This document shows, in pieces, positions 35,508-43,524 of a DNA stretch of 64,000 bases. How positions within the stretch are numbered: position 1 is the stretch's first letter; each line of letters starts with the position of its first letter. Source of the stretch: JAJEFO01 sp009843725. GTDB lineage: Bacteria > Pseudomonadota > Alphaproteobacteria > Rhodobacterales > Rhodobacteraceae. The stretch is taken from positions 992,001 through 1,056,000 of the forward strand of contig CBDEUJ010000003.1 in the NCBI GenBank assembly GCA_965243215.1. Reading direction: 5' to 3'. The position numbers were made by a program, and so were the translations under genes. The notes under the pieces are model-generated. The model had not been told where the DNA came from, made no database searches, and saw only the letters and a program-made list of their open reading frames with translations.

Positions 35508-36083
35508 TCATGCCTCCTTGTCGGCATCCAGATTCATTTCTGCTTCGTCAACTTCGGTCGTGGGGGTCCGGTCCGCCCCGTTGCGCGCGTTCAGGGAGGC
35601 ACGCACCAGGTCATCGTTCAACACGAGCCTTGCGTCGTTCAACCACTCGAACTTGAGCCCGATAATCCCCTCGTCGACCTCAACGAGCACCTCGTCTTCC
35701 TCGACACCGTGAAGCTTGCCCCTGAATCGCTTGCGGCCGTCGATCAGTTCGGACGTCTCGAGCCTTGCCTCGCATCCGCTCCACGCCGAAAAGTCCTTCT
35801 TCCGCGTCAGCGGGCGATCGATGCCGGGCGAGCTGACTTCCAGCGTGTAGGCATCCTCGATCGGATCCTCGACATCCAGTGTCGCGCTGACGGCCGTCGA
35901 TATCCTTGCGCAGTCATCGACCTCCATGCCCCCGTCCGGACGTTCTGCCATGATCTGCAACGTCCGTGCCTTTCCGGACATCAGCCGCACCCGCACGAGT
36001 TCAAAGCCCAGGCCTTCAACCACCGGGGCAATCACGCCGGCAAGACGCCGGTCCAAGCTTGTTCTGGCAACAAGATCGTTCAT
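35508..36083 (-). CDS. rimP: Ribosome maturation factor RimP
   Basis: The 191-residue protein is needed for late 30S subunit maturation. The N-terminal alpha/beta domain ends with DAYTLEVSSPGIDRPL, the strongest RimP motif. The SH3-like C domain contains FRGKLHGVEEDEVLVEVD, and a short acidic tail follows. ATG 36083 is chosen over an in-frame TTG at 36095, which lies in the terminator T-tract. It has no strong ribosome site; instead a small upstream ORF stops 4 bases before it, which suggests translational coupling. Confidence 0.94.
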   Translation of the reverse strand: MNDLVARTSLDRRLAGVIAPVVEGLGFELVRVRLMSGKARTLQIMAERPDGGMEVDDCARISTAVSATLDVEDPIEDAYTLEVSSPGIDRPLTRKKDFSAWSGCEARLETSELIDGRKRFRGKLHGVEEDEVLVEVDEGIIGLKFEWLNDARLVLNDDLVRASLNARNGADRTPTTEVDEAEMNLDADKEA

Positions 36084-36087
36084 GGGC

Positions 36088-36123
36088 TCATACAAAAAAA
36101 CGGGCCAGCGGCCCGTCGGTCAT
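36088..36123 (-). CDS. 11-codon upstream ORF in the rimP leader
   Basis: ATG at 36121-36123 opens an 11-codon frame (MTDGPLARFFV) ending in TGA at 36088-36090, 4 bases before the rimP ATG and in a different frame from it. A modest GGA lies just upstream of the ATG. The ORF spans the whole terminator hairpin, so a translating ribosome would melt it. Coding is inferred from position only; no homolog is known to me. Confidence 0.4.
   Translation of the reverse strand: MTDGPLARFFV
36094..36116 (-). terminator. Intrinsic terminator/attenuator in the rimP-nusA-ylxR-infB leader
   Basis: On the minus strand ACGGGCC and GGCCCGT form a perfect 7-bp stem around a 3-base loop, followed at once by seven T. 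This is a textbook intrinsic terminator ending only 10 bases before the rimP ATG and downstream of the operon promoter. Position argues for attenuation rather than ending of an upstream gene; pip ends about 500 bases away. The upstream leader segment AGCGGC (36157-36162) could pair with GCCGCT (36107-36112) and block the stem. Confidence 0.75.
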
Positions 36124-36173
36124 TTCCGTTGGAGCCTCGGGGTTGGAAGCCGAAGCGCCGCTTTCGAAAAGGC

Positions 36174-36202
36174 ATATAGGCCAGTCCGCGGCAGGCTACA
36201 AG
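36174..36202 (-). promoter_or_regulatory. Candidate promoter of rimP-nusA-ylxR-infB with RpoH-like layout
   Basis: On the minus strand CTTG (36199-36202) and CCTATAT (36174-36180) are 18 bases apart, identical in fixed bases and spacing to the dnaK promoter. Read as a sigma-70 promoter it is TTGTAG, 17 bases, TATATG. The start would be near 36167, giving a leader of about 85 bases. Confidence 0.55.
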
Positions 36203-36617
36203 TCGGAAAGTCGGAACCGGTGCAAGTCTTCAGGGCGGCTCTTGGGCGGGCGTGTCCTTGCCCATGGAATTGAGCCGTCGCTTGCGGGGATCCCTTGGGC
36301 ATGCCGGGACCGGCGCGCCAGATGAAGCGCAGCGGGCGATTCGGGCCCGGCCTCTCAGTCGAATCCGATTCACGGCGTGCTTGCGGCCCTTGAGTCCGTT
36401 CGATGCCCGACGTGTCCGTCAAGGCCGGACATCCCGGAAGGCCGGGTCCCTTGCAGGCCGCATCGCATTCGCACATGGACCCCGAGCCTTCGCCGCCCCG
36501 TATCCCTTCGAGGACAAAAAGTGCGGTTTCGGCGCGCCTGTCGAAGGAGCGGATGGCATTCCCGGCGGCTGCGGAAGTGGGTGCGGGTCCGCAATTCCAC
36601 ATGCAACGAGGTGACGG
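36203..36617 (-). other. 415-bp stretch without a credible gene
   Basis: This lies between the rimP promoter and the end of pip. Frames on both strands are Arg/Pro-rich and family-less. I looked for an initiator tRNA here, as found before rimP in enterobacteria, and saw none. Confidence 0.45.
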
Positions 36618-37622
36618 TCACGCTTGCAGCGTGTCAGCGCCTGCGGTGCGGCCACGCGTTCTCAGCCCGTCGGTCACGCGCACCAGTTCCGCGCTGATTC
36701 CCGGTTCACTGAGCGCGTGGCCGGCCCGCGACACGATCCTCAGGCTCGATCCCGGCCAGCGTGCGTGCAGCCGGAACGCGCCCGCCGGCGGACATATCAT
36801 GTCGTACCTGCCTTGCACGATGAAGCCCGGAATGCCGGAGATGCGGTCAAGGTTGGCCTCGATCCAGCCATCGTGGTCGAGAAAGCCCTTGTTCATGAAA
36901 TAGTGGTTCTCGAGCCGGGCAAAGGCGCGGGCGAACTCGGACGGGCTTGAACTTCCCGAACCGTCGTTCCGCATCGAGGCCAAGGTGTTCTCCCAGCTGG
37001 TCCACGCTCGCGCAAAGCGGGCCTCGCTCTTCACGTCACCTGAAAACAGCCTTCGCGAATAGGCGGTGATCAGGTCGTCCCGCTCGTCTTCGGGAATCAT
37101 GTCGGTGAAGCGTGACCAGACGTCCGGCCAGAACGCGCCCGCGCCGCCGCCATAGAACCAGTCAAGCTCGGCCTGGGTCATCAGGAAGACGCTGCGAAGA
37201 ACGAAATTCGCCACCCGTTCGGGATGGGTGATCCCGTAGATCAGCGCCAGTGCCGCACCCCAGCTTCCGCCGAAGACGTTCCAGCGGCCCAGGCCGAGGG
37301 TCTCCCGGATCGCCTCTATGTCCCGCACCAGATGCCAGGTCGTGTTTCTGTCAACGCTGGCATGCGGGCGTGACCGTCCGCAACCGCGCTGGTCGAAGAG
37401 GACGATCCGGTAGAAGTTCGGGTCGAAATATCTTCGCATGGCCGGATTGCACCCGCCGCCCGGCCCGCCGTGCAAGATGACGACCGGCGCCCCTTTCGGA
37501 TTGCCGCATTGCTCGACATAGAGCCGATGGCCATCGCCGACATCGAGCATTCTCTGATCGTACGGGTCGATCCGCGGATAAAGGTATTGCGATGCCATTT
37601 TTTGGTCTGACGGTTTGTCCAT
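36618..37622 (-). CDS. pip: Proline iminopeptidase
   Basis: The 334-residue alpha/beta-hydrolase of peptidase family S33 removes N-terminal proline from peptides. The oxyanion-hole motif HGGPGGG, FDQRGCGRS and the nucleophile elbow GGSWGAALAL (Ser) are clear. The catalytic Asp and His lie in the C-terminal part (YDMICPP, SRAGHALSEPG). ATG 37622 has AGGA at 5 bases; a second ATG at 37598 is possible. It is divergent from ubiG with only 69 bases between them. A TATATA just upstream of the pip ATG may be its -10. Confidence 0.93.
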   Translation of the reverse strand: MDKPSDQKMASQYLYPRIDPYDQRMLDVGDGHRLYVEQCGNPKGAPVVILHGGPGGGCNPAMRRYFDPNFYRIVLFDQRGCGRSRPHASVDRNTTWHLVRDIEAIRETLGLGRWNVFGGSWGAALALIYGITHPERVANFVLRSVFLMTQAELDWFYGGGAGAFWPDVWSRFTDMIPEDERDDLITAYSRRLFSGDVKSEARFARAWTSWENTLASMRNDGSGSSSPSEFARAFARLENHYFMNKGFLDHDGWIEANLDRISGIPGFIVQGRYDMICPPAGAFRLHARWPGSSLRIVSRAGHALSEPGISAELVRVTDGLRTRGRTAGADTLQA

Positions 37623-37691
37623 GAAAGTCCTATATACGGGAGTGGAAGCCGATTCACGGAACATTTTCAGCAGGAGCCGGCGAAAGACAAC

Positions 37692-38432
37692 ATGTCCAAG
37701 GCATCGACAGTCGACCCTTCGGAGGTCGAGAAGTTCCAGGCAATGGCTGCCGAGTGGTGGGATCCGTCCGGGAAGTTCAGGCCTCTCCACATGCTGAACC
37801 CCTGCCGCCTGGACTACATAACGTCACAGATTGCCGTCGAATTCGACCGTGACCTTGCCCGGCGAGCGCCTTTCTCCGGCCTCCGCATCCTGGACATCGG
37901 CTGCGGCGGCGGGCTCCTTTCGGAACCCATGGCCCGTCTCGGGGCGGAGGTGGTTGGCATCGATGCCGCCGAACGCAACGTCCCGGTTGCCAGCCTGCAT
38001 GCGGACGCGCAGGGACTGTCCATCGACTATCGTCACGCCACGCCCGAAGATCTCGTGGACGAGGGCGAAGCTTTCGACGCGGTCCTGAACATGGAAGTGG
38101 TTGAGCACGTGCCCGATCCGGGCGCCTTCCTGGCAGTCTGCCATGACCTTCTGAAGCCAGGCGGCCTGATGACTTGCTCGACCATAAACCGGACGGCCAA
38201 GAGTTTCGCCTTGGCGATTGTCGGAGCGGAATACGTGTTGCGGTGGCTGCCTGCGGGAACGCATCAATGGTCCAGGTTCCTCTCCCCGGACGAGCTCTTC
38301 GGACTGCTTCGCGAGGCAGGGCTTGAACCGGTCGACCGGTGCGGCTTCGTCTTCGACCCTCTCGGATGGGGCTGGCGGCTCTCGGATCGCGACCTTTCGG
38401 TGAATTACGTCACGACGTCTCTTCGTCCTTAG
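37692..38432 (+). CDS. ubiG: Ubiquinone biosynthesis O-methyltransferase UbiG
   Basis: The 246-residue class I SAM methyltransferase performs both O-methylations of ubiquinone synthesis. The family N terminus EVEKFQAMAAEWWDPSGKF, the SAM loop LDIGCGGGLLSEPMARLG and the membrane-association region around WLPAGTHQWSRFLSPDE are all present. The last 23 bases overlap the 3' end of the convergent MarR-type gene. It is divergent from pip. Confidence 0.95.
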   Translation: MSKASTVDPSEVEKFQAMAAEWWDPSGKFRPLHMLNPCRLDYITSQIAVEFDRDLARRAPFSGLRILDIGCGGGLLSEPMARLGAEVVGIDAAERNVPVASLHADAQGLSIDYRHATPEDLVDEGEAFDAVLNMEVVEHVPDPGAFLAVCHDLLKPGGLMTCSTINRTAKSFALAIVGAEYVLRWLPAGTHQWSRFLSPDELFGLLREAGLEPVDRCGFVFDPLGWGWRLSDRDLSVNYVTTSLRP

Positions 38433-38880
38433 CCGCCTCGTCAAGACCCTGGCGCAATTCACGCATCACGGGCAGTGCCCCCCGCAATCGCTCTTCCCCG
38501 ATCGCGCTGACCGCTTGCGCCAGAACGGGCGCAACCGATGCCAGGGCCATGTCCCACGCCTTGCGGCCCGAGGGACTGATCGCGACCAGTTTCTTTCGCG
38601 CATCGTCCCAGTCGGGCCGGACATGAATGAACCCTGCCCGCTGCAGTCTTCCGATCGTGTTTGTCATTGCGCCACGTGAGACGTGAAAGGCCCGCGCCAG
38701 GTCTGCCGGGGTCCGCTCTCCGCCACATCGAGCCAGGTGATGCAGTATCGAGAATTGGCTGAGTTCCATTCCCTTTGGCAAAGCCTTGCCAATCCGGCTC
38801 CGAACCAGGTGGTCCGCCATGAACATCTCGCTGAACAGCGCGATGGCCAATTGGTCGACAGGGTCTCGGGAGTCCGGCAT
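38410..38880 (-). CDS. MarR-family transcriptional regulator
   Basis: The 156-residue winged-helix regulator has a recognition-helix region ADLARAFHVSRGAMTNTIGRL and a wing with DARKKLVAISPSGR. Its ATG overlaps the stop of the nitrilase gene (TGATG), so it is the last gene of grxC-nitrilase-marR. This order is common in Rhodobacterales and suggests a link to thiol or glutathione metabolism, but the effector and targets are unknown. No clear operator was seen. Confidence 0.9.
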   Translation of the reverse strand: MPDSRDPVDQLAIALFSEMFMADHLVRSRIGKALPKGMELSQFSILHHLARCGGERTPADLARAFHVSRGAMTNTIGRLQRAGFIHVRPDWDDARKKLVAISPSGRKAWDMALASVAPVLAQAVSAIGEERLRGALPVMRELRQGLDEAAKDEETS

Positions 38881-39707
38881 CAGGCCTTGATGTAGAATTG
38901 TTCGCTGGTCAGCGACGGAATGCGCCGCCGCGCATCATCGACCTCGTTCATGTTCAGGTCAACCAGGTTGACGCCGGGCGCCGCCCCGCCATCGCACAGG
39001 ATCCGGCCCCACGGGTCGATCGCAAGGGAGTGTCCGTGGGTCGTCCTTTGCCGGCCCTGGCTTGCCGCGTGCTCGCCGCATTGCGCGGGCGCCAGCACGA
39101 AGCATCCGGTCTCGATCGCGCGCGCCCGAAGCAGCGCCTCCCAATGCGCCTTTCCCGTATCGGACGAAAACGCGGACGGCACCGTGAGAATCCTGGCGCC
39201 GGCCTTTGCAAGGCCGCGAAAGAGATAGGGAAACCGGAGGTCATAGCATATCGTCAGCCCGACCGGCACACCGTCCACGTCCCCCAGCACCGCCCTGTCC
39301 CCTGCACGGTACCCGTCGCTCTCCCGGTAGACTTCCGTCTCGCTGATCGCCACGTCAAACATGTGAATCTTGTCGTATCGCGCAGTGACCTCGCCACCCG
39401 GAGAAACCAGGAACGACCTGTTGAGAAACCGTCTCTCGTCCCCGGACTTCAATGCCAGCGACCCGAGCAGAAGCCAGATGTCCAGCCGCGCGGCCACGCG
39501 ACGCAGCGTGGCGAGCGTCTTGTCCCGTTCCTCGACGGCCAGCACTTCGCGCTGGTGCGGCCGGCTCGTGGAGACGCAGTTTGTCACCTCCGGCGTCAGG
39601 ACGAACCTCGCGCCGGCTTCCGCGGCGTCCTCCACGAGACTTGATACCGTCCGCAGGTTTTCCTGCGGATCATCGGACGAGTTCAGTTGAAGGAGGGCCG
39701 CCTTCAT
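38880..39707 (-). CDS. Carbon-nitrogen hydrolase (Nit1/Nit2-type amidase)
   Basis: This 275-residue nitrilase-superfamily enzyme has the complete catalytic triad: Glu40 (LTPEVTN), Lys113 (YDKIHMFD) and Cys154 (LTICYDLRFP). The sequence around these resembles Nit1/Nit2 amidases, which act on deaminated glutathione or omega-amides; that substrate is an inference. It overlaps grxC upstream by 4 bases and the MarR gene downstream by 1 base, so the three are probably translated as a coupled set. Confidence 0.9.
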   Translation of the reverse strand: MKAALLQLNSSDDPQENLRTVSSLVEDAAEAGARFVLTPEVTNCVSTSRPHQREVLAVEERDKTLATLRRVAARLDIWLLLGSLALKSGDERRFLNRSFLVSPGGEVTARYDKIHMFDVAISETEVYRESDGYRAGDRAVLGDVDGVPVGLTICYDLRFPYLFRGLAKAGARILTVPSAFSSDTGKAHWEALLRARAIETGCFVLAPAQCGEHAASQGRQRTTHGHSLAIDPWGRILCDGGAAPGVNLVDLNMNEVDDARRRIPSLTSEQFYIKA

Positions 39708-39964
39708 TGCGCGTCCAGCAGCGGATCCAGGCTCCCGGCCCGCTCCAATGCCGACAGGTCGTCATACCCGCCCACGTGGCAGTCCCCGACGAATATCTGC
39801 GGAACCGTCCGGCGTCCGCCGGCGCGTCGCATCATTTCCTGCCTTGCCTCAGGCTCACCCGCCACGTCAACCTCGGCGAACGGCACGCCCTTGCCGGCCA
39901 GAAGGCGCTTTGCCGCACGGCAATATCCGCAAAGGGGCGAAGTATAGATCTCGACGCTCTTCAT
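39704..39964 (-). CDS. grxC: Glutaredoxin 3
   Basis: The 86-residue dithiol glutaredoxin has the active site CGYC (Cys12 and Cys15), the cis-proline loop RRTVPQIFVGD and the glutathione-binding GGYDDL. It reduces disulfides and mixed glutathione disulfides in the cytoplasm using glutathione. The active site CGYC differs from the common CPYC by Gly for Pro, as in many alphaproteobacterial GrxC. It is first in a coupled trio with the nitrilase and MarR genes. Confidence 0.95.
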   Translation of the reverse strand: MKSVEIYTSPLCGYCRAAKRLLAGKGVPFAEVDVAGEPEARQEMMRRAGGRRTVPQIFVGDCHVGGYDDLSALERAGSLDPLLDAQ

Positions 39965-40106
39965 TCAGCAGGCCTCGGACAACCGAAGACTACGTAGTGG
40001 CTTTTCGCGATTCATGCCAGTGCCTGCGTGAAACGGGGGCGCCGGGGAACATTCCGGGCGAAAAGCGCGTTGCATTTGCAGCATCCGCTCTTACCTTCGC
40101 GTTGCC

Positions 40107-40925
40107 ATGTCCGGCCTGCCAGAAATCACCGACCGGAGGGCGCTTGCGCTGCATCGCGCCCGTGCGGCCCGTTCGCCAGAGCACTTTCTTCACGCGGAGG
40201 CGGCGCTCGAGATCCGGGAGCGGCTCGCAGACGTGAACAGGGACTTTCGCGCTCCCGTCCTGATCGGACACGTGACTCCACCCATAGCGGCGCTGTTCCC
40301 CGACGCACGGCGCATCGACGACACTCACACACTTGCGCTCGACCGCGAAGGCCACGACCTCGCCCTTCACTGCTTTGGCCTGCATTGGGCCGACGACCCG
40401 GTTGGCCAGATCGTCCAGGCCCGCCTCGCCCTCGTGCCAGACGGAATGTTCCTGGGCGTGGCGTTCGGCGGCGCTACGCTGCGCGAACTCCGCGCGTCGC
40501 TTGCCGAGGCCGAATCCCGCCTTTCAGGCGGCCTTTCCCCGCGCGTCCTTCCCATGGCAGACATTGCCAGCCTCGGCGGACTGCTTCAGCGCGCCGGACT
40601 TGCGCTTCCTGTCGCGGACGGCGTCAGCACGACGGTCCGCTACCCCGACATCGCCGGACTGGTCACGGACCTGCGAGGGATGGGCGAGACCAACGCTCTT
40701 GCGTCCCGCAGCATGTCCTGTCCGTCCCGGGAGATCTTTCGGGAAGCCGAGAGAATATACCGACAGAGCTTTTCCGATGACGGCTATCTGGTCGCGACGT
40801 TCGAAATGGTCTTCCTGACCGGCTGGGCACCTTCGGCGAACCAGCAAAGGCCGCTCCGGCCCGGCACTGCCGACACCCGTCTCGCCGAGGCGCTCGGCGT
40901 GACGGAATCCCGGCTGAAGCGGTAG
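40107..40925 (+). CDS. SAM-dependent methyltransferase-fold protein, NDUFAF5/BioC-like
   Basis: The 272-residue protein resembles the alphaproteobacterial relatives of mitochondrial NDUFAF5. It begins DRRALALHRARAARSPEHFLHAEA and contains DLALHCFGLHWADDPVG, the region after the SAM site in the BioC/NDUFAF5 group. The glycine-rich SAM loop is degenerate (VLIGHVTPP in place of the usual DLG-G-G), so methyl transfer is not assured. NDUFAF5 itself hydroxylates an arginine in complex I. It is divergent from grxC. Function is unproven. Confidence 0.78.
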   Translation: MSGLPEITDRRALALHRARAARSPEHFLHAEAALEIRERLADVNRDFRAPVLIGHVTPPIAALFPDARRIDDTHTLALDREGHDLALHCFGLHWADDPVGQIVQARLALVPDGMFLGVAFGGATLRELRASLAEAESRLSGGLSPRVLPMADIASLGGLLQRAGLALPVADGVSTTVRYPDIAGLVTDLRGMGETNALASRSMSCPSREIFREAERIYRQSFSDDGYLVATFEMVFLTGWAPSANQQRPLRPGTADTRLAEALGVTESRLKR

Positions 40926-41003
40926 CCCGAACCGGGAGCTTGCCCCTGGGCAGGGCCGTGGTGCTGCTGGACAAGCAGGCGCGCCTGTGATGGATGGCGG
41001 ACG

Positions 41004-42047
41004 ATGACGGACAACAGCGCCCAATTGCCGCCACGTCACCCGGAGGTGTTGCCGGAAAGAACCGGCGTGCTTCTGGCGAATCTCGGCACGCCGGACGGGT
41101 ACGACTACTGGTCGATGCGGCGTTACCTGAACGAGTTTCTTTCCGACCGCCGGGTCATCGACTACGCGCCGTGGAAGTGGCAGCCGCTGCTTCAGGCCGT
41201 GATCCTTTCCCGCCGGCCCTTCACGTCCGGCGCGGCCTACAAGTCGATCTGGAACGAAGAGGCGGGCGAGAGCCCGCTCATGTCGATCACGAAGGCGCAG
41301 ACCGCCAAGATGAAGTCCGTGCTTGCCAAGCGCTACGGCGACCATGTCATCGTCGACTTCTGCATGCGGTACGGCAATCCCTCGACGCGCTCGAAGGTCC
41401 GTTCGTTCATTGGCCTCGGTTGTCGCCGGATTCTCTTCTTTCCGCTGTATCCCCAATATGCCGGCGCAACGACCGCCACGGCGAACGACCAGTTCTTTCG
41501 CGCGCTCATGGCAGAGAAATGGCAGCCTGCGATCCGCACGGTTTCGGCATATTTTGACCATCCGTCCTATATCGAGACGCTGGCCCGTTCCGTCGAGCGC
41601 GTCGTGGCCGCGTCGGACGTTGCGCCTGACATCCTTGTCTGTTCCTATCACGGCATGCCCGAGCGCTACCTGACGGAAGGCGACCCGTATCACTGCCAGT
41701 GCCAGAAGACGACACGTCTCCTGAAGGAACGCCTGGGCTGGCCGGACAGCCGCATTGTCGCGACTTTCCAGTCCCGCTTCGGCCCCGAAGAATGGCTCAG
41801 GCCCTACACGGTCGACGAGGTGGCGCGCCTTGCAAAGTGCGGACGGAAGAGCATCGCAATGGTTGCGCCCGCATTTGCGGCCGACTGCATCGAGACGCTT
41901 GAGGAAATCAACGGCGAGATCCGTGAAAGCTTCATGAACGCCGGCGGCGAGCACTTCACCTACATTCCTTGCCTCAACGATGAAGATGCCCACATTCAGG
42001 CGCTTGCGGAAATCGTCGGAGAGCACATCAAGGACTGGATCGACTGA
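41004..42047 (+). CDS. hemH: Ferrochelatase
   Basis: The 347-residue enzyme inserts Fe(II) into protoporphyrin IX, the last step of protoheme synthesis. Family motifs are GVLLANLGTPD, FPLYPQYAGATTAT, the active-site SYHGMPERY (catalytic His) and CIETLEEINGEIRE (Glu near the second metal site). Cysteines in YHCQCQKTT and C-terminal PCLND resemble positions used for an iron-sulfur cluster in some ferrochelatases, but this was not checked by alignment. The gene stands alone, convergent with an L,D-transpeptidase. Confidence 0.96.
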   Translation: MTDNSAQLPPRHPEVLPERTGVLLANLGTPDGYDYWSMRRYLNEFLSDRRVIDYAPWKWQPLLQAVILSRRPFTSGAAYKSIWNEEAGESPLMSITKAQTAKMKSVLAKRYGDHVIVDFCMRYGNPSTRSKVRSFIGLGCRRILFFPLYPQYAGATTATANDQFFRALMAEKWQPAIRTVSAYFDHPSYIETLARSVERVVAASDVAPDILVCSYHGMPERYLTEGDPYHCQCQKTTRLLKERLGWPDSRIVATFQSRFGPEEWLRPYTVDEVARLAKCGRKSIAMVAPAFAADCIETLEEINGEIRESFMNAGGEHFTYIPCLNDEDAHIQALAEIVGEHIKDWID

Positions 42048-42075
42048 CCTTCGGCGAGGCGTCGCACGGCCGGCT

Positions 42076-42657
42076 TCAGATCACCAGGACCCTCGTCCCG
42101 ACTTTCGCGAGGCTGTAGAGTTCGGAGATGTGCTCGTTGTACAGACCGATGCAGCCATTCGACGACCGCCGGCCGATCTTGCGCGTGTCATGGGTGCCGT
42201 GGATGCGATAGTAGGTCCAGCTCAGATAAATCGCATGCGTTCCAAGCGGATTGTCCGGTCCGGGCGGCACATAGTCCGGCCATTCAGGATTCCGCTCCTT
42301 CATTGCTGGCGTCGGCCGCCAGTCCGGGCCCTCCACCTTGCCTACCACCTTCGTGTGCCCCCTGCGAGTCAAGTCTTCCGACATTGGCACGCTGGTGGGA
42401 TAGAGCTTGTAAACTGACTGGTCGTCATTCCAGTAGTGAAGCGCGCGCGCGGATATGTCCACGAGGATCGCGCCATTGCGGGTGTTGTCGAAGTAGGGCC
42501 GCCAGTCCAGGGCCCGGAAGCCCGACGCATTCCGCCGCACCGTTCCCGCAACCGAACTCCGAAATTCGGTCGTGCCTTGCTGGGCAATCGAAGGCGCGGC
42601 CACAACCGCAGCGGAAGCCGCCAGGAACGTGCGACGCGTTAATGGATTGCGAGCCAA
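42076..42657 (-). CDS. L,D-transpeptidase (YkuD) with Tat-type signal
   Basis: The 193-residue exported enzyme begins with a twin-arginine signal (NPLTRRTFLAAS, cleavage near SIAQQ). The YkuD catalytic motif is intact: IHGTHDTRKIGRRSSNGCIGL contains the His, Ser and nucleophilic Cys. Such enzymes form 3-3 peptidoglycan cross-links or attach proteins to peptidoglycan. A second, lipid-anchored YkuD protein and a CAP-domain lipoprotein lie within the next 1.4 kb, so the region looks like a cell-envelope group. Confidence 0.9.
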   Translation of the reverse strand: MARNPLTRRTFLAASAAVVAAPSIAQQGTTEFRSSVAGTVRRNASGFRALDWRPYFDNTRNGAILVDISARALHYWNDDQSVYKLYPTSVPMSEDLTRRGHTKVVGKVEGPDWRPTPAMKERNPEWPDYVPPGPDNPLGTHAIYLSWTYYRIHGTHDTRKIGRRSSNGCIGLYNEHISELYSLAKVGTRVLVI

Positions 42658-42960
42658 GACTGTTTCCCCGTACGATGTTTCGCCTCGGCGGCGACCATAC
42701 GGGAAATGTCCGGCGGACTCAATTCACGGTGGCGTCACCGCACCGTTTGCCGTGACCCAAGCTCCGGAACCCGAAAGCGCTCTCAGGCCCTTCGTTGCGG
42801 ATCGCGCACGGTGCACGGCCCGCCTCGAAGGCCTGGCGCCGGGCCTGCCTTGCCCGTCCGAGAACGCGAGGCCCGCTTCCCCGGAGCGGCCACGAGCATC
42901 TGTTTGAACCGGTCGAAACATGCAGGTATGGACGGATCACCCATGTGATGGCGGTCGAAG
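42658..42960 (+). other. 303-bp divergent intergenic region
   Basis: This lies between the divergent L,D-transpeptidase and CAP-lipoprotein genes. No RNA gene, strong hairpin or convincing consensus promoter was seen. Small frames are family-less. Confidence 0.45.
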
Positions 42961-43518
42961 ATGCTCCGTACGTGCCTGCTCATTGCTGCCCTTGTCCTCG
43001 CATCCTGTGACGAGAACGAGCCGGTGTTCGGGCCGGACGGAAGGCCAGTGCCTCAGGTTTACCGGATCAGTGACGACGACCAGGCCCGGATCCAGTTCCG
43101 CATGCTCGATTCAGTCAACGTCCTGCGTCAGGCGCGCGGGCTGGAGCCCGTCAGTCTGTCTGCGCATCTCAACGCCGCGGCGAAGACCCATGCGCTTGAC
43201 ATGTCGGTCCAGAACCGGCCCTGGCATTTCGGGTCTGACGGCTCCAGCCCGCTGGATCGCGTCGCCCGCGCCGGATATCCGGGCGAGCTCATCGGCGAAA
43301 ACATCTCCGAAACCTATGAAACCGAGATCGAGACGCTCTCGGCCTGGATGGAGAAGCCCGAGGCTCGGCAAGTGATCCTTGATCCACGTGCCCGCGACAT
43401 CGGCTTTGCCTGGCACCAAGAGGAGTCGGGCAAGATCTGGTGGACCCTTGTCATGGGCAAACCGGAGGCGGGGACTCAAGACGGTGACGAAAGCGAATCC
43501 GCAACAGCGTCGCGATAG
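42961..43518 (+). CDS. CAP/SCP-domain lipoprotein
   Basis: The 185-residue protein has a lipoprotein signal with lipobox LASC (Cys16). A CAP (SCP/PR-1-like) domain follows, with LRQARGLEPVSLSAHLNAAA, AKTHALDMSVQNRPWHFG and GENISETYE at its core. The HxxD/H-containing cavity residues appear partly kept. Bacterial CAP proteins have no agreed activity. It is flanked by two L,D-transpeptidase genes. It ends 6 bases before the end of the convergent second L,D-transpeptidase gene. Confidence 0.86.
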   Translation: MLRTCLLIAALVLASCDENEPVFGPDGRPVPQVYRISDDDQARIQFRMLDSVNVLRQARGLEPVSLSAHLNAAAKTHALDMSVQNRPWHFGSDGSSPLDRVARAGYPGELIGENISETYETEIETLSAWMEKPEARQVILDPRARDIGFAWHQEESGKIWWTLVMGKPEAGTQDGDESESATASR

Positions 43519-43524
43519 CGGAAG

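Noticed and set aside
36094..36116. Terminator of the pip gene
   Set aside because: It lies about 500 bases beyond the pip stop and downstream of the rimP promoter, so attenuation of the rimP operon fits better.
36124..36617. Possible initiator tRNA upstream of rimP, as in enterobacteria
   Set aside because: No T-loop (GTTCRA) or cloverleaf could be drawn on either strand.
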